Below, in pieces: positions 33,433-43,395 of a stretch of DNA of 64,000 nucleotides. How positions within the stretch are numbered: position 1 is the stretch's first letter; each line of letters opens with the position of its first letter. The notes under the pieces are model-generated. The model worked only from the letters and a program-made list of their open reading frames with translations. It had not been told where the DNA came from and made no database searches. Where the stretch lies: positions 1-64,000 of the forward strand of contig CAYXWH010000003.1 in NCBI GenBank assembly GCA_964468755.1, given 5' to 3'. Source of the stretch: CAYXWH01 sp964468755 (GTDB taxonomy: Bacteria; Chloroflexota; Dehalococcoidia; Dehalococcoidales; RBG-16-60-22). The translations under genes and the position numbers were made by a program.

Positions 33433-35013
33433 ATGCATGATTCATCAATAAAATTATTATGTCAAATATATGCCCTGCTGGTGCTGCTGGCAACAACGGC
33501 GATGTCAGCGCTGCCTTACTCGGCACTGAGCCTGATTATATTACTGATAATGCTATGGATTACCATGCGGCCACTACCCTACAGGTTCACCATGGTCTTT
33601 ACCATACTGGCCATATTTTTGTTAACACCGGCGCTGGCATCCGTTACCAGTCGAACACTAGGCTTGCCGTCACCTGCAGTGGAACTCGTGCCGGCAATCC
33701 TGATTCTGCCCTTTATCTACCTACTGGACGGGCATCTGCAGCAAGGGGGGCATCACCGCGGTGAATTCGCACCGGGCAACAAAGTGCGTCACATCACCAG
33801 AACCGGAGTTGCCCTGTTTGCCACAGCGCTTGCGGCACTAGTCATCGCCACCATCACCGATAAAACCGAGCTGGTCTTTACGGCTGCGTTCTTTCTCATG
33901 TACCTGCTATGGATGCTGACAAGAATAGTACTCACGGTACCACGCCAACCAGTGAACACTGGTGCCACCGTTAAAAAGGTAATCGCCGGTGCCACGACTG
34001 ATATCCGCCTGGATATTACCAGCAAGGCCCGGGGTGAAATACAATGCCTGATACGCCCCGAAGCACCATGGGTCAGGGTAAGTCCACAAAGGTTCAGCAA
34101 TAGCAACGGAAAAATGGAGGTCAGCCTTCAGCTCACCCCGCCACTCGCCGGCCCGACAACAGTGCAACTCCTGGTCTCGGTCATCGATTCGCGAGGCTTA
34201 GTCCAAACAAACCAGACAATCAATCCGCTGGAGCTACGGGTTATCCCCCGTGCCAAATACGCCGATTGGCTGGCGAGGAAGTACCTGGAATCCACTGGCG
34301 ACGGAGTTATCGGAACCGCATCAACAGCAAAGTCCACGGCATTGCTCAAAGGCGGCATCGAATACCAGGAAAGTCGAAGTTACCGGGCTGGTGATGAGCT
34401 CAGAACCATAGACTGGAAACACACCCTTAAATTAAGCCAGCTAATCGTCAAAGAATACGCAGACTCCAGGGAAAAAGCAGCCATAATTGCCGTAAACCTC
34501 GCCGTTAATGATGCTGAAGAGGCGGATGTGCTCGCCTTTAACCTGATAACGGCCGCACTAACCCTTAGCCGGGAAAATATAGCAACTTCTCTCGTTGCCT
34601 ATAATCATCGTAGCCTGGTCCGTAGTACCACAGTCACCAGTCCTGCGGAAATTCTCGGGCAAACCCTGGCACTGGTCAAAGACATCACCGTGGTAAAGCT
34701 GTCACCGCGCTACCTTGAACCACCGGACATTACCCGATTGAGGCACCACAGGTCTTTGCTTAAAAAGGCAACCTCAGTATCAGCAGGTCGGCTCTACGAC
34801 CTGCTCACCTTCGAGTACCGGGCTATCGAGGAAGCCGCCAGGAAACATCCGGCAACCCTTGCCCTCTCAACGGCAATCGGTCAGACACCGGTACCAGCCG
34901 TGATACTGCTGATATCACCACTCAACCATGACACCGAAGCCCTGACCGTTATACTGGAGAAGCTATCCACAAAGGAGTTCCGCACGATAAAGCTACCCGT
35001 AAATGACCGATAG
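33433..35013 (+). CDS. DUF58 membrane protein
   Basis: The first 170 or so of these 526 residues have several membrane helices. A beta-rich segment is followed by the DUF58 signature SRSYRAGDELRTIDWKHT near residue 314 and the VWA-like fold that follows it (EYADSREKAAIIAVNLAVN). DUF58 proteins are the usual partners of MoxR ATPases; a metal-ion-dependent adhesion site is typical of the fold. Its stop is five bases from the glmS stop on the other strand, so it ends the operon. Confidence 0.88.
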   Translation: MHDSSIKLLCQIYALLVLLATTAMSALPYSALSLIILLIMLWITMRPLPYRFTMVFTILAIFLLTPALASVTSRTLGLPSPAVELVPAILILPFIYLLDGHLQQGGHHRGEFAPGNKVRHITRTGVALFATALAALVIATITDKTELVFTAAFFLMYLLWMLTRIVLTVPRQPVNTGATVKKVIAGATTDIRLDITSKARGEIQCLIRPEAPWVRVSPQRFSNSNGKMEVSLQLTPPLAGPTTVQLLVSVIDSRGLVQTNQTINPLELRVIPRAKYADWLARKYLESTGDGVIGTASTAKSTALLKGGIEYQESRSYRAGDELRTIDWKHTLKLSQLIVKEYADSREKAAIIAVNLAVNDAEEADVLAFNLITAALTLSRENIATSLVAYNHRSLVRSTTVTSPAEILGQTLALVKDITVVKLSPRYLEPPDITRLRHHRSLLKKATSVSAGRLYDLLTFEYRAIEEAARKHPATLALSTAIGQTPVPAVILLISPLNHDTEALTVILEKLSTKEFRTIKLPVNDR

Positions 35014-35018
35014 CCGGT

Positions 35019-36803
35019 CTATTCCACAGTAACGCTTTTAGCCAGATTTCGTGGATAATCTATAGAGCAGCCTCTTTGCCTGGCTACGTAGTAGGCAAGA
35101 AGTTGTAACGCCACCACGTTCACCACCGGGGAAAAGATAGTCTCAACCTCAGGCACTGTAATTACCCAGTCAGCCAGCTCCCCGATGTTCTTATCTCCCT
35201 CACTCACTATCGCCAGCACCGGAGAATGTCTGGCTTTCACTTCCTTGATACCGGTCACCATTGCCTCATAGGTCTTGTCGGGAGCCGCCGCCACCACTAC
35301 CGGTGTATCATCACCCAGTAGGGCAAAGGGACCGTGTTTCAGCTCGCCGGCAGCATAACCCTCGGCATGAATATAGGATATTTCCTTCAGTTTCAGGGCA
35401 CCTTCCAGAGCTATAGGAAAGTTTATCCCTCTGCCAATGAAAAATACATTATCATACCCGGATAGATACCGGGCACACTCCGCAATTACTTCCTCATTAT
35501 CCAGCACCTGCTGGACCTTGGCCGGTAACTGCCTCAATCCCACAATGAGGTTATCCAGCCGTCTCATATCGACCCTGGAATACGGCAGGGCCAGCCAGTA
35601 CAGGGCGATGAGCTGGGCCATAAAGCTTTTCGTTGCCGGCACACTTATCTCCGGGCCAGCCCGGGTATACACAACCTGGCTGGCAAGCCGGCTGATGGTG
35701 CTGCCCACCACATTGGTGATAGCCGTCACCTGACAGCCTTGCTCGTTAAGCCTTTTCACAGCGCGGAGCACGTCGGCAGTCTCGCCGGACTGGGTGAGGA
35801 CAACGACTCTATTTCTTGCTGATATCTGCCCACAGTAATTAAACTCGGAAGCCAGCTCGGCCCGTACCGGAACCTCGGCAAGCTCTTCGATGAGGTATTT
35901 CCCGACCAGAGCGGCATTGTAGGAAGTGCCGCAAGCCAGGACAAGCAGGTCTTCCAGACCGTCACTACCCGTCATGGCTGAATCGGCGTTTAAATCGGCG
36001 GCGGTAATATATTGTTTCAGGGTATCCCGTATTACCCTGGGTTGTTCATGTATTTCCTTGAGCATAAAATGTTGATACCCACCCTTCTGGGCATCTTCAA
36101 CGCTCCATAAAACCTTGTGCTCCTCCCGGTGTACCGCAACGCCATTTTCAGTAACCTCGATAGCATTCGGGGTAATCACGGCAAGGTCACCATCTTCCAA
36201 ATAGATAACGCTGCTGGTATAATCGAGCACCGCGGGCACGTCAGAGGCAATGAAGTACTCACGGTCGCCAACGCCAATAATCAGCGGGCTGTCCTTCCTG
36301 GCAGCCACCAGTGTCGTTTCCCCTTCGATAAGGGCAATGATGGCATACGAACCATCAACATCCTCGAGCGCCCTGCCTACCGCCTTGACCAGGTCACCGT
36401 TGTAGTACTTTTCAATCAGGTGGGGAATTACCTCGGTATCCGTCTCGGAAAGCAGGGTATGTCCCTCATGAGCCAACTGCTGCCGCAAACTCTGAAAATT
36501 ACTGATGACACCGTTATGTACCACGGCAACTTTACCCTTGCAACCGCAGTGGGGGTGGGCGTTTTCCGGCGAAGGTTCGCCATGTGTTGCCCACCGGGTA
36601 TGGCCAATACCCGCCGTCCCCGCTAGCTTCGGCAATGTCTTCTCCAACGCCTTCACCCTGACCGCATCCTTGAATACCTGAATACTATCCCCCATGACGG
36701 CGACACCACAGGAATCATAGCCCCGGTATTCCAGCCGGTTCAGGCAGTTCAATAAAATAGGCTGCGCCTCACGTTCACCGATATAACCGATTATTCCACA
36801 CAT
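35019..36803 (-). CDS. glmS: Glutamine-fructose-6-phosphate aminotransferase
   Basis: This 594-residue enzyme makes glucosamine-6-phosphate from fructose-6-phosphate and glutamine, the entry to UDP-GlcNAc and peptidoglycan or surface glycans. The glutaminase domain begins with the catalytic cysteine CGIIGYIG, followed by GHTRWATHGEPS near residue 71. Two SIS domains hold the sugar, with LACGTSYNAAL near residue 292, TQSGETADVL and the C-terminal KSVTVE. No glmS ribozyme is visible in the 41 bases upstream. It is the last gene of the UDP-GlcNAc operon. Confidence 0.97.
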   Translation of the reverse strand: MCGIIGYIGEREAQPILLNCLNRLEYRGYDSCGVAVMGDSIQVFKDAVRVKALEKTLPKLAGTAGIGHTRWATHGEPSPENAHPHCGCKGKVAVVHNGVISNFQSLRQQLAHEGHTLLSETDTEVIPHLIEKYYNGDLVKAVGRALEDVDGSYAIIALIEGETTLVAARKDSPLIIGVGDREYFIASDVPAVLDYTSSVIYLEDGDLAVITPNAIEVTENGVAVHREEHKVLWSVEDAQKGGYQHFMLKEIHEQPRVIRDTLKQYITAADLNADSAMTGSDGLEDLLVLACGTSYNAALVGKYLIEELAEVPVRAELASEFNYCGQISARNRVVVLTQSGETADVLRAVKRLNEQGCQVTAITNVVGSTISRLASQVVYTRAGPEISVPATKSFMAQLIALYWLALPYSRVDMRRLDNLIVGLRQLPAKVQQVLDNEEVIAECARYLSGYDNVFFIGRGINFPIALEGALKLKEISYIHAEGYAAGELKHGPFALLGDDTPVVVAAAPDKTYEAMVTGIKEVKARHSPVLAIVSEGDKNIGELADWVITVPEVETIFSPVVNVVALQLLAYYVARQRGCSIDYPRNLAKSVTVE

Positions 36804-36844
36804 AACGTATTTCCTCTGGTTCTGTTTATCATGCGTAAAACCGG

Positions 36845-38023
36845 TTAATATACCAGACTCCGGTCAGGTACTTTACCTCCCACCAGCTTCATGGCATGAA
36901 TCTGGCAATAGTTACCGACAATCGTGCCCGGCTGAATCACGACATTACCACTCACGTTACAGTCTTCCCCCATCATCACTCCGTAGCTCACGGAATGAGA
37001 TTCGCCATTGACCTTGACCTCGCCTTCACCACTGCAGGCGGTAAGGTGTCCTTTAATCGCACACCCCTCATCTATTACTGAATCCTCGATAATGCAGCCT
37101 GGCCCGATAGCCACGTCATTGCCGATAACACTGTTCTTAATCTCGGTGAATGATGATATAACTACATTATCGCCGATACTCGTTCCCGGTAATATACAGA
37201 CGTTGGGACCAATGTGACAGCCACTGCCAATAATTACCGGCCCGGAGAGATATGAATTGGAACGTATCACGCTGTCCTTCCCCACGGTAATCTGACCTCT
37301 AAGGAAAACATTTGATTCAACAGTACCACCCACAGCAGGTTCAACGTGGTCAAGCACCTCTTCATTCAAATTCAGGATATCCCAGGGGTATACGACATCC
37401 AGCCAGCTGCCGTCGGTTTCCACCGCGTTTACCTCGTGTCCCTCATTTATCATGTTGTTCAGTACTTCAGGTATATCCAGGACTGACCCGGTATAGTTAA
37501 ATATTTCTTTATTGAAGGCATAAACACCGGTATTAACCAGGTTGCTGCGAGCTTCACCGGGTTTTTCTTCAATCCCCTGCACTATTCCCTGCTGTACCGC
37601 GACCACTCCGTACCGTGACGGGTCAGCCACCCTCTTTACCAGTAACGCTCCCGGTTTTTCATCGATAAATCGAGCGATGGTGTCGGCTACAATCAGGTTA
37701 TCCCCCGGCAACACCAGAAATTCATCTTCAGCCACGTCTACCGCCTGAGCCAGGGCATGTGCCGTACCCAGTTGCTTTTCCTGAGTAACGTATGTTATAT
37801 CAACCCCCAACTGCTCTCCGGAGCCGATAGCATCGTAAATTTGCTCTTTCCGGTAGCCAACCACCAGCACGATGTTGCGGATGCCATTTTGTGATAATGC
37901 CTCAATTACATACCGGACTATCGGCTTATCGGCGACGGCAAGCATGGTCTTGGGACGGTTCACCGTAAACGGCCTCAGCCTCTGCCCCTCGCCTGCGGCG
38001 AGAATTATTGCCTGCTTCATCAT
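36845..38023 (-). CDS. GlmU-like sugar nucleotidyltransferase with diverged C-terminal half
   Basis: This 392-residue paralogue of the next gene has the nucleotidyltransferase signature LAAGEGQRLRPFTVNRPKTM at residues 8-27 and a left-handed beta-helix of hexapeptide repeats from about residue 230. The HNYVGD motif, the family acetyltransferase landmark kept in the neighbour, is absent here. Instead it reads EIKNSVIGNDVAIG and an inserted ACSGEGEVKVNGESHSV segment. It may therefore only form a nucleotide sugar, or act on another substrate. ATG 38023 with GAGGTG at six bases is used, not the longer frame to 38107. Confidence 0.75.
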   Translation of the reverse strand: MMKQAIILAAGEGQRLRPFTVNRPKTMLAVADKPIVRYVIEALSQNGIRNIVLVVGYRKEQIYDAIGSGEQLGVDITYVTQEKQLGTAHALAQAVDVAEDEFLVLPGDNLIVADTIARFIDEKPGALLVKRVADPSRYGVVAVQQGIVQGIEEKPGEARSNLVNTGVYAFNKEIFNYTGSVLDIPEVLNNMINEGHEVNAVETDGSWLDVVYPWDILNLNEEVLDHVEPAVGGTVESNVFLRGQITVGKDSVIRSNSYLSGPVIIGSGCHIGPNVCILPGTSIGDNVVISSFTEIKNSVIGNDVAIGPGCIIEDSVIDEGCAIKGHLTACSGEGEVKVNGESHSVSYGVMMGEDCNVSGNVVIQPGTIVGNYCQIHAMKLVGGKVPDRSLVY

Positions 38024-38033
38024 AGCGATCACC

Positions 38034-39239
38034 TCAATAAATCTTTGAACCCGGTAGAATAACCCCACTGACCACGGCTCCCGGGCCGATATGGGTATCA
38101 TTGCCAATCAGGCATCCAAGGTTTATTGACGCATTAATCCCGGTCTCCACACCATCACCAACTATCGCTCCCAGCTTGCGCCTCCCGGTCTTCTGGTTGA
38201 TTACCGATATCTCTTTCCCGTCAAGCCGGAGGTTAGCAATCTTGGTACCGGCTCCAAAATTGCAATTTTCACCGATAACACTGTCACCGACATAGTTATG
38301 GTGGGGAAACTTGCTTCCCTTCATGATAATTGAGTTCTTGACCTCAACGGCACTGCCGATATGGCAGTTATCTCCGATGGAGGTGCCGGGACGAATATAG
38401 CAATTGGGTCCGATTTCACAACCGCTCCCTATTGCCACCGGCCCGACGATATAGGCACCTGACCGGACCACCGTGTTCCGGCCAATGGCGACCACGCCCT
38501 TGATAACCGCATTGGTTTCTATCTCACCCAGATTCTGCCCCTCAATCCGGGACAGCAGTGACTCATTCAGTGAGAGCAGGTCCCAGGGATAGCTCACGTC
38601 CATCCAGTGGCTAATTTCCTGACAGACAACCCCCTCCTGTGACTGGTCTATCATCAACTGTAATGAGTCGGTTATCTCATACTCTCCCCGCGGCGATTTG
38701 GGGGTATCGGCTATAGCAGCAAATATGTCCGGAGTGAAGAGATACATGCCGGCGTTGGCCATAGTACCGGGGGAGCGCACCGTTTTTTCATATATGCGCA
38801 CCACCTTGCCTTCCTCCATCTCTACCATACCCAGGCCGGCGGTCCGCTCCACCTTAACCACGCTGATGGTAGCACTATCATTGCCGGCGACCTTACTAAT
38901 GTCATCATGGCTTACCAAGATATCCCCGTTAATTACCAGGAAGCTCCCGTCTACCATATTCTCTACGGCCCGGATGGCATCGGCGGTACCCAGCTGTTTT
39001 CTCTGGTTCCGGTAGGTGATGTTTACCCCCCATTTCTCCCCGCTGCCGAAGTAACCACGCACCTGCTCATCACAATAGCCAACTATAAAGATAAATTCGG
39101 TGATACCTGCCTGGCGGGCTTCATCGAGCAGGTGCTCCAGTATAGGCTTGTTGGCAACGGAAACCATTACCTTGGGCCGGCTATAGGTCAAGGGACGCAT
39201 GCGACTGCCTTCGCCGGCGGCTAAAATAACTGCCTTCAA
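38034..39239 (-). CDS. glmU: Bifunctional GlmU-like GlcN-1-P acetyltransferase / UDP-GlcNAc pyrophosphorylase
   Basis: This 401-residue protein is of the archaeal type (like Sulfolobus ST0452). The N-terminal nucleotidyltransferase has LAAGEGSRMRPLTYSRPKVM at residues 7-26, and the C-terminal hexapeptide beta-helix contains PHHNYVGDSVIGENCNFGAG near residue 310, matching the catalytic His-containing NHLTYLGD of bacterial GlmU. It would acetylate glucosamine-1-phosphate and then attach UMP. Its ATG overlaps the glmM stop (four bases), and the diverged second copy follows after ten bases. Confidence 0.85.
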   Translation of the reverse strand: MKAVILAAGEGSRMRPLTYSRPKVMVSVANKPILEHLLDEARQAGITEFIFIVGYCDEQVRGYFGSGEKWGVNITYRNQRKQLGTADAIRAVENMVDGSFLVINGDILVSHDDISKVAGNDSATISVVKVERTAGLGMVEMEEGKVVRIYEKTVRSPGTMANAGMYLFTPDIFAAIADTPKSPRGEYEITDSLQLMIDQSQEGVVCQEISHWMDVSYPWDLLSLNESLLSRIEGQNLGEIETNAVIKGVVAIGRNTVVRSGAYIVGPVAIGSGCEIGPNCYIRPGTSIGDNCHIGSAVEVKNSIIMKGSKFPHHNYVGDSVIGENCNFGAGTKIANLRLDGKEISVINQKTGRRKLGAIVGDGVETGINASINLGCLIGNDTHIGPGAVVSGVILPGSKIY

Positions 39240-40528
39240 TCAGTCCTCCCGATACTGTTTTCCATTATACTGACGCCACTCTGATACAACTGGCGCGCCC
39301 TTGTCTCACTCTTTGCCTCGGCGGTTAACCTGACCTTGGGCTCGGTACCGGATGCCCTGACCAGCAACCAGCCATCCTTAAAAATAAGCTTTATGCCATC
39401 AATTGTCTCGATTGATTGGGGCTTGAGAGCCACCAATTTATCTTGCAGGCCGGTCATGTCAAGCCCATCGTTAATAATGCTACCCCGCCGGAGCGGGTAC
39501 GAGGGCAGGCGGTCAACCAACCCGGATATTCTCTGCTGGCTGGCGATAGCGGCAATTTGAGCTGCAGCATAGATGCCGTCCGGGCAGAGTGAGATGCCAG
39601 GAAAAATCCAGCTACCCGAGGCTTCCCCGCCAAAGTCCCCGCCTTTTCTCAGCTCTTCAGATACCGCGGCATCCCCCACTCGGGTGCGCCGGGTCACGAA
39701 ACCCGCCTCTTCCATCACCATTGAGGCATCCACCGTAGTTACCACGCTGCTGGCTCCGATTGCCCGACCGAGAATTACCAGTAGCGCATCTCCGGGGATA
39801 AATCTTCCCCGGTCGTCTACCGCCATCATCCGGTCGGCATCTCCATCGTGGGCAATGCCGACCACGGCGCCGGTGTGCTTCACCGCCGCCATCAGCTCTG
39901 CCAGGTTGGCAGCCGTCGGCTCACTCTTCCGGGGGAACATGCCGTTATGGGAACAATTCAACGGTATCACCTCACCGCCCATCATGGTTATCAGGTATGG
40001 AGTAACCTCAGCCGCCGCACCGCCACCGGCGTCCACCACCACCTTGCAATTCAATTTAGCCGGAAAATCCCGCAGTATCCGTTCAACATGCTGTTCCACC
40101 GCCCCGCTGCGGCTCTTGCCCGGCTTCATCTCTGACCACGGCGCTATATCCAGGGCATTGCTCAAAATTGCTTCCTCGATTTTTTTCTGCTGCGTGGAAT
40201 CAAATGCCGAGCCATCGGGGTTCCAGAGCTTGATGCCGTTGTACTCCGGCGGATTATGTGAAGCGGTTATCATTACCCCGGCATCAAACTCCCCGGCGAT
40301 AAAGGCAAGTGTCGGCGTGGGCACGATACCAATATCAATACTCCTGGCGCCAGCCGCCAGCAGTCCGGAAATAAGGGCACATTTCATAACATCGCTGGAC
40401 GTCCTGGTGTCATTGCCCACCACCACACTGTCGTTGTCCCGACCCACTGCCAGACCTACCTTAAAGGCTACATAGATTAAATCTTTATCGACAATTGCCC
40501 GTATCCCCGAAGTACCGAAGAGTTTCAT
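39236..40528 (-). CDS. glmM: Phosphoglucosamine mutase
   Basis: This 430-residue phosphohexomutase converts glucosamine-6-phosphate to the 1-phosphate. The N-terminus is LFGTSGIRAIV, the phosphoserine loop is MITASHNPPEYNG near residue 88, the metal loop is HDGDADRMMAVD near residue 224, the sugar loop is GGEASGSW near residue 302, and the phosphate loop is VRASGTEPKVR near residue 392. The order glmM-glmU-like-glmU-like-glmS supplies the whole route from fructose-6-phosphate. The promoter is so close to the ATG that the mRNA should be leaderless, and no ribosome site is present. Confidence 0.93.
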   Translation of the reverse strand: MKLFGTSGIRAIVDKDLIYVAFKVGLAVGRDNDSVVVGNDTRTSSDVMKCALISGLLAAGARSIDIGIVPTPTLAFIAGEFDAGVMITASHNPPEYNGIKLWNPDGSAFDSTQQKKIEEAILSNALDIAPWSEMKPGKSRSGAVEQHVERILRDFPAKLNCKVVVDAGGGAAAEVTPYLITMMGGEVIPLNCSHNGMFPRKSEPTAANLAELMAAVKHTGAVVGIAHDGDADRMMAVDDRGRFIPGDALLVILGRAIGASSVVTTVDASMVMEEAGFVTRRTRVGDAAVSEELRKGGDFGGEASGSWIFPGISLCPDGIYAAAQIAAIASQQRISGLVDRLPSYPLRRGSIINDGLDMTGLQDKLVALKPQSIETIDGIKLIFKDGWLLVRASGTEPKVRLTAEAKSETRARQLYQSGVSIMENSIGRTD

Positions 40529-40537
40529 ATTGATTTA

Positions 40538-40565
40538 ATTCTACAACTCCAAGCGTAAATGTCAA
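40538..40565 (-). promoter_or_regulatory. Promoter of the glmM operon (leaderless)
   Basis: On the minus strand TTGACA (plus 40560-40565) and TAGAAT (plus 40538-40543) are 16 bases apart. The -10 ends ten bases before the A of the glmM ATG at 40528, so transcription should begin within about three bases of the start codon. Confidence 0.65.
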
Positions 40566-40774
40566 CAAGGCTAACCCGTAACTATTACGCCCTATTGCCT
40601 GAGCGATGGTCGGTTAAGAATTTCCACCCGGAGTCCACTCCCCGCGGTTACCAGCCAGGCGAGTCATCGACAACGGTGCCTATACCTGCCGTGGCGCTAC
40701 AGTTCGATTTGGGGTAAACCAGCTATGAATAAAGCGAACAAAGCAGTATTGGCTTATCCATTGTCTGCCGGCGG

Positions 40775-41980
40775 CTATCTTCTTCTCAATAATGCCAGCG
40801 ACACCACTGATAACGCCACACTGATAATAGCCATTACGTAGAAGACATCAATAATGCCAAATACATCCATGAAGTGCCCGGCGACGGGCTGAAGCAGGCT
40901 CTGCCCCTCCATACTCAGACCAAAGTAAATACCAAATATGGTCGCCCTCAGATACGCCGGTGTTTTATCTATTAGAAGTGCCTGCATGGTTGCCTGTCGC
41001 ATATACATGAATAGACCAAAAGCAATCAAGACCACGATAAGCCCCGCATTAAACGGTAAACTGGTCAGCAGGTATAAAATCGGACCGGTAGCCAGGAGTG
41101 CAAAAACCGCCGCATTGTTTCTCCCCCATCTATCTGACAGCCACCCTCCGATAAGGCTTCCGGCAATCCCCCCACCCCTTATGGCAGCTACCAGCATGGT
41201 GGCATAGGCGGCGGCAATGCCGTGCTTGTCCATCATATAAAGCGTTACAAAACCCAGGGCTGAGCCGGAAATAAATTCGAGGAGTATAAACAGGGTAATG
41301 ACCGGAGCTACGCTAATCAACACAGTACGCAGGCTTATTCTACGAACCGCCGCTTGACTATCATTCCCTGCAGCCGCAACATAACCAACCGGCTCCTGGT
41401 GCCGGAACTTTCTTATTACCAGCGGTGCGGCAATTACAGTAACAATTCCCAGAATGATATAGGCAAAGTTCCATCTCAAGGCTTCAGCGATGACACCCCC
41501 AACTATAGGACCCAGCGCATAGCCAATACTGCCCCCCACGTTGTGAATTGCTATCGCTTTTCCCCGCCCCTCCTCTTCATAGCAGTTCGAAATCATGGAG
41601 ACGGCTGATGGATGATATAGACCGGCAAAGAGCCCCATGATAACCAGAAGAACCAGCATGGGATAATACGAAGGGCTGAACCCTATCCCCACCGCCAAAA
41701 GCCCGACACCACCCATCCCCACGGCAACCACTATGCTCCGCCTGAGCCGGTCGCCGAGCCAGCCTCCGGGAAACTGGGAAATACCGGCGGTAATGGCGTA
41801 TGCGGAGAGAAGCAGTCCCGACTGCAGATAGGTTATGCCCAGGCTTATCTTAACCAGCGGCAAAAGGGCGGGAAGTAGCCCACTGCAAAGGTCATGACTG
41901 GCATGGGTATATGCAAAAAACGCCGCCGTGCCACCACCCCACCGTCGATACAGGGCTTTCAATTTTCCACGTTCTAACAA
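40775..41980 (-). CDS. MFS transporter (fosmidomycin-resistance-like group)
   Basis: This 401-residue transporter of the major facilitator superfamily has about 12 membrane helices. The loop between helices 2 and 3 reads GGWLGDRLRRS near residue 73, the family hallmark, and its mirror GGWLSDRWGRN is near residue 277. The N-terminal THASHDLCSGLLPALLP is like the FsmR/YfnC-type exporters. The substrate is unknown. The start is probably a TTG (41980 or 41962); no strong ribosome site is seen. It lies 110 bases after thiC on the same strand, so a link with thiamine is possible but unproven. Confidence 0.8.
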   Translation of the reverse strand: MLERGKLKALYRRWGGGTAAFFAYTHASHDLCSGLLPALLPLVKISLGITYLQSGLLLSAYAITAGISQFPGGWLGDRLRRSIVVAVGMGGVGLLAVGIGFSPSYYPMLVLLVIMGLFAGLYHPSAVSMISNCYEEEGRGKAIAIHNVGGSIGYALGPIVGGVIAEALRWNFAYIILGIVTVIAAPLVIRKFRHQEPVGYVAAAGNDSQAAVRRISLRTVLISVAPVITLFILLEFISGSALGFVTLYMMDKHGIAAAYATMLVAAIRGGGIAGSLIGGWLSDRWGRNNAAVFALLATGPILYLLTSLPFNAGLIVVLIAFGLFMYMRQATMQALLIDKTPAYLRATIFGIYFGLSMEGQSLLQPVAGHFMDVFGIIDVFYVMAIISVALSVVSLALLRRR

Positions 41981-42090
41981 TTAACAGCATCCTTGTAAAT
42001 CCAGACAAACGATACCGAGGTTTACCGTCGGCACGGGAGTCTAATCTTCTGTGAATCAGGTCAACAGTGGCCTGCAGTCCGCGCCAGAAG

Positions 42091-43386
42091 CTAGCACCGG
42101 TTGGTCCTGACACCCAGATACTTTGCCACCAGCTCCATAGCGCAGTATTCGCCGCACATGCTACACGCCGGACTGGCCGAGGTATGTTTCCCGTGCACGC
42201 TTTTAACCCGCTCCGGGTCCAGAGCCAGGCGTGCCTGCTCATCCCAATCAAGGTTCTTGCGAGCCAGTGACATCTTCTTGTCCCGCTCTGCCGCTCCCGC
42301 CACTCCCTTGACGATATCCGCAGCGTGCGCTGCGATTCGCGAGGCGATTACTCCTTGCCTCACATCGTCAATATCGGGTAATGACAGGTGCTCCGACGGT
42401 GTCACATAGCAGAGAAAATCGGTACCGGCAGCGGCAGCAATAGCCCCGCCGATGGCGCCGGTTATATGGTCATAGCCAGCAGCCACATCAGTCACCAGCG
42501 GCCCCAGCACGTAAAAGGGGGCTTCATGACAGAGCGACTTCTGCAAGCGGACATTGGCTTCAATATGGTTCAACGGCAAATGCCCCGGTCCTTCAACCAT
42601 CGCCTGAACACCAGCCTGCTGTGCCCTCTGGACTAGCTCGCCGATGACGAGCAATTCCTCTATTTGAGCCCGGTCGGTGGCATCAGCCAGACTACCGGGA
42701 CGCATACCATCACCCAGGCTCAGAGTGACATCATACTCACTGGCTATCTCCAGAAGACGGTCGTAGTGCTCATATAACGGGTTTTCGCGCTCATTATGGA
42801 GAATCCAGCCAATCAGGAAAGCACCCCCCCGGGAAACCACATCAGCCACCCTTCCCTGCTTCTTGAGACGGTCAATAGCCGACCGGGTTACCCCACAATG
42901 CACGGTCAGGAAATCAACACCATCCCGGGCGTGCTCTTCAATGACCGAAAAGAATTCATCAACAGTCATCTTCACTATAGCACCGTGTTTGTCAATGGCT
43001 TGAATACCGGCCTGATAAATGGGCACCGTGCCCAACGCTACCTGACTGGCGGCAACAATTGCCCGTCGAAGTCCCGATATATCACCGCCGGTGCTCAAGT
43101 CCATAACGGTATCGGCACCGGCATCAACCGCCGTCTGTAGCTTGGCTAACTCGGTATCAAAGCTGCCAAAGTCCGGGGATGTTCCAATATTGGCATTCAC
43201 CTTGGTCGCCAGGCCCCGGCCAATGCCACCGGGAACGAGCCCGGTATGATTGATATTCGCCGGAATGACGATTACACCATCGGCTATACCCTGACGGATA
43301 AATTCAGCTTCCAGCCCCTCAGCCCTGGCTACCAGTTCCATTTCAGGAGAAATATCACCCTTTTTCGCCGTGTCTACCTGAGTCAT
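42091..43386 (-). CDS. thiC: Phosphomethylpyrimidine synthase ThiC
   Basis: This 431-residue radical-SAM enzyme rearranges aminoimidazole ribotide into hydroxymethylpyrimidine phosphate, the pyrimidine half of thiamine. The body has [26 protein letters not shown] near residue 94, [39 protein letters not shown] and [13 protein letters not shown]. The C-terminal cluster motif is [10 protein letters not shown] (C-x2-C-x4-C) and binds the [4Fe-4S] cluster. ATG 43386 with AGGAG is used rather than the frame to 43410, which would start inside the riboswitch terminator. Expression is under the TPP riboswitch. Confidence 0.97.
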   Translation of the reverse strand: MTQVDTAKKGDISPEMELVARAEGLEAEFIRQGIADGVIVIPANINHTGLVPGGIGRGLATKVNANIGTSPDFGSFDTELAKLQTAVDAGADTVMDLSTGGDISGLRRAIVAASQVALGTVPIYQAGIQAIDKHGAIVKMTVDEFFSVIEEHARDGVDFLTVHCGVTRSAIDRLKKQGRVADVVSRGGAFLIGWILHNERENPLYEHYDRLLEIASEYDVTLSLGDGMRPGSLADATDRAQIEELLVIGELVQRAQQAGVQAMVEGPGHLPLNHIEANVRLQKSLCHEAPFYVLGPLVTDVAAGYDHITGAIGGAIAAAAGTDFLCYVTPSEHLSLPDIDDVRQGVIASRIAAHAADIVKGVAGAAERDKKMSLARKNLDWDEQARLALDPERVKSVHGKHTSASPACSMCGEYCAMELVAKYLGVRTNRC

Positions 43387-43395
43387 CGCCACTCC

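Noticed and set aside
35003..35026. Small hairpin (GACCG/CGGTC) between the DUF58 gene and glmS
   Set aside because: The stem is only five base pairs and there is no T run on either side, so a terminator call is not supported.
36804..36844. glmS ribozyme ahead of glmS
   Set aside because: Only 41 bases separate glmS from the upstream gene, too short, and no ribozyme core is seen.
39573..40475. 300-codon plus-strand frame opposite glmM
   Set aside because: glmM has all four catalytic loops in its frame. The antisense frame is Ser/Pro/Thr-rich shadow sequence.
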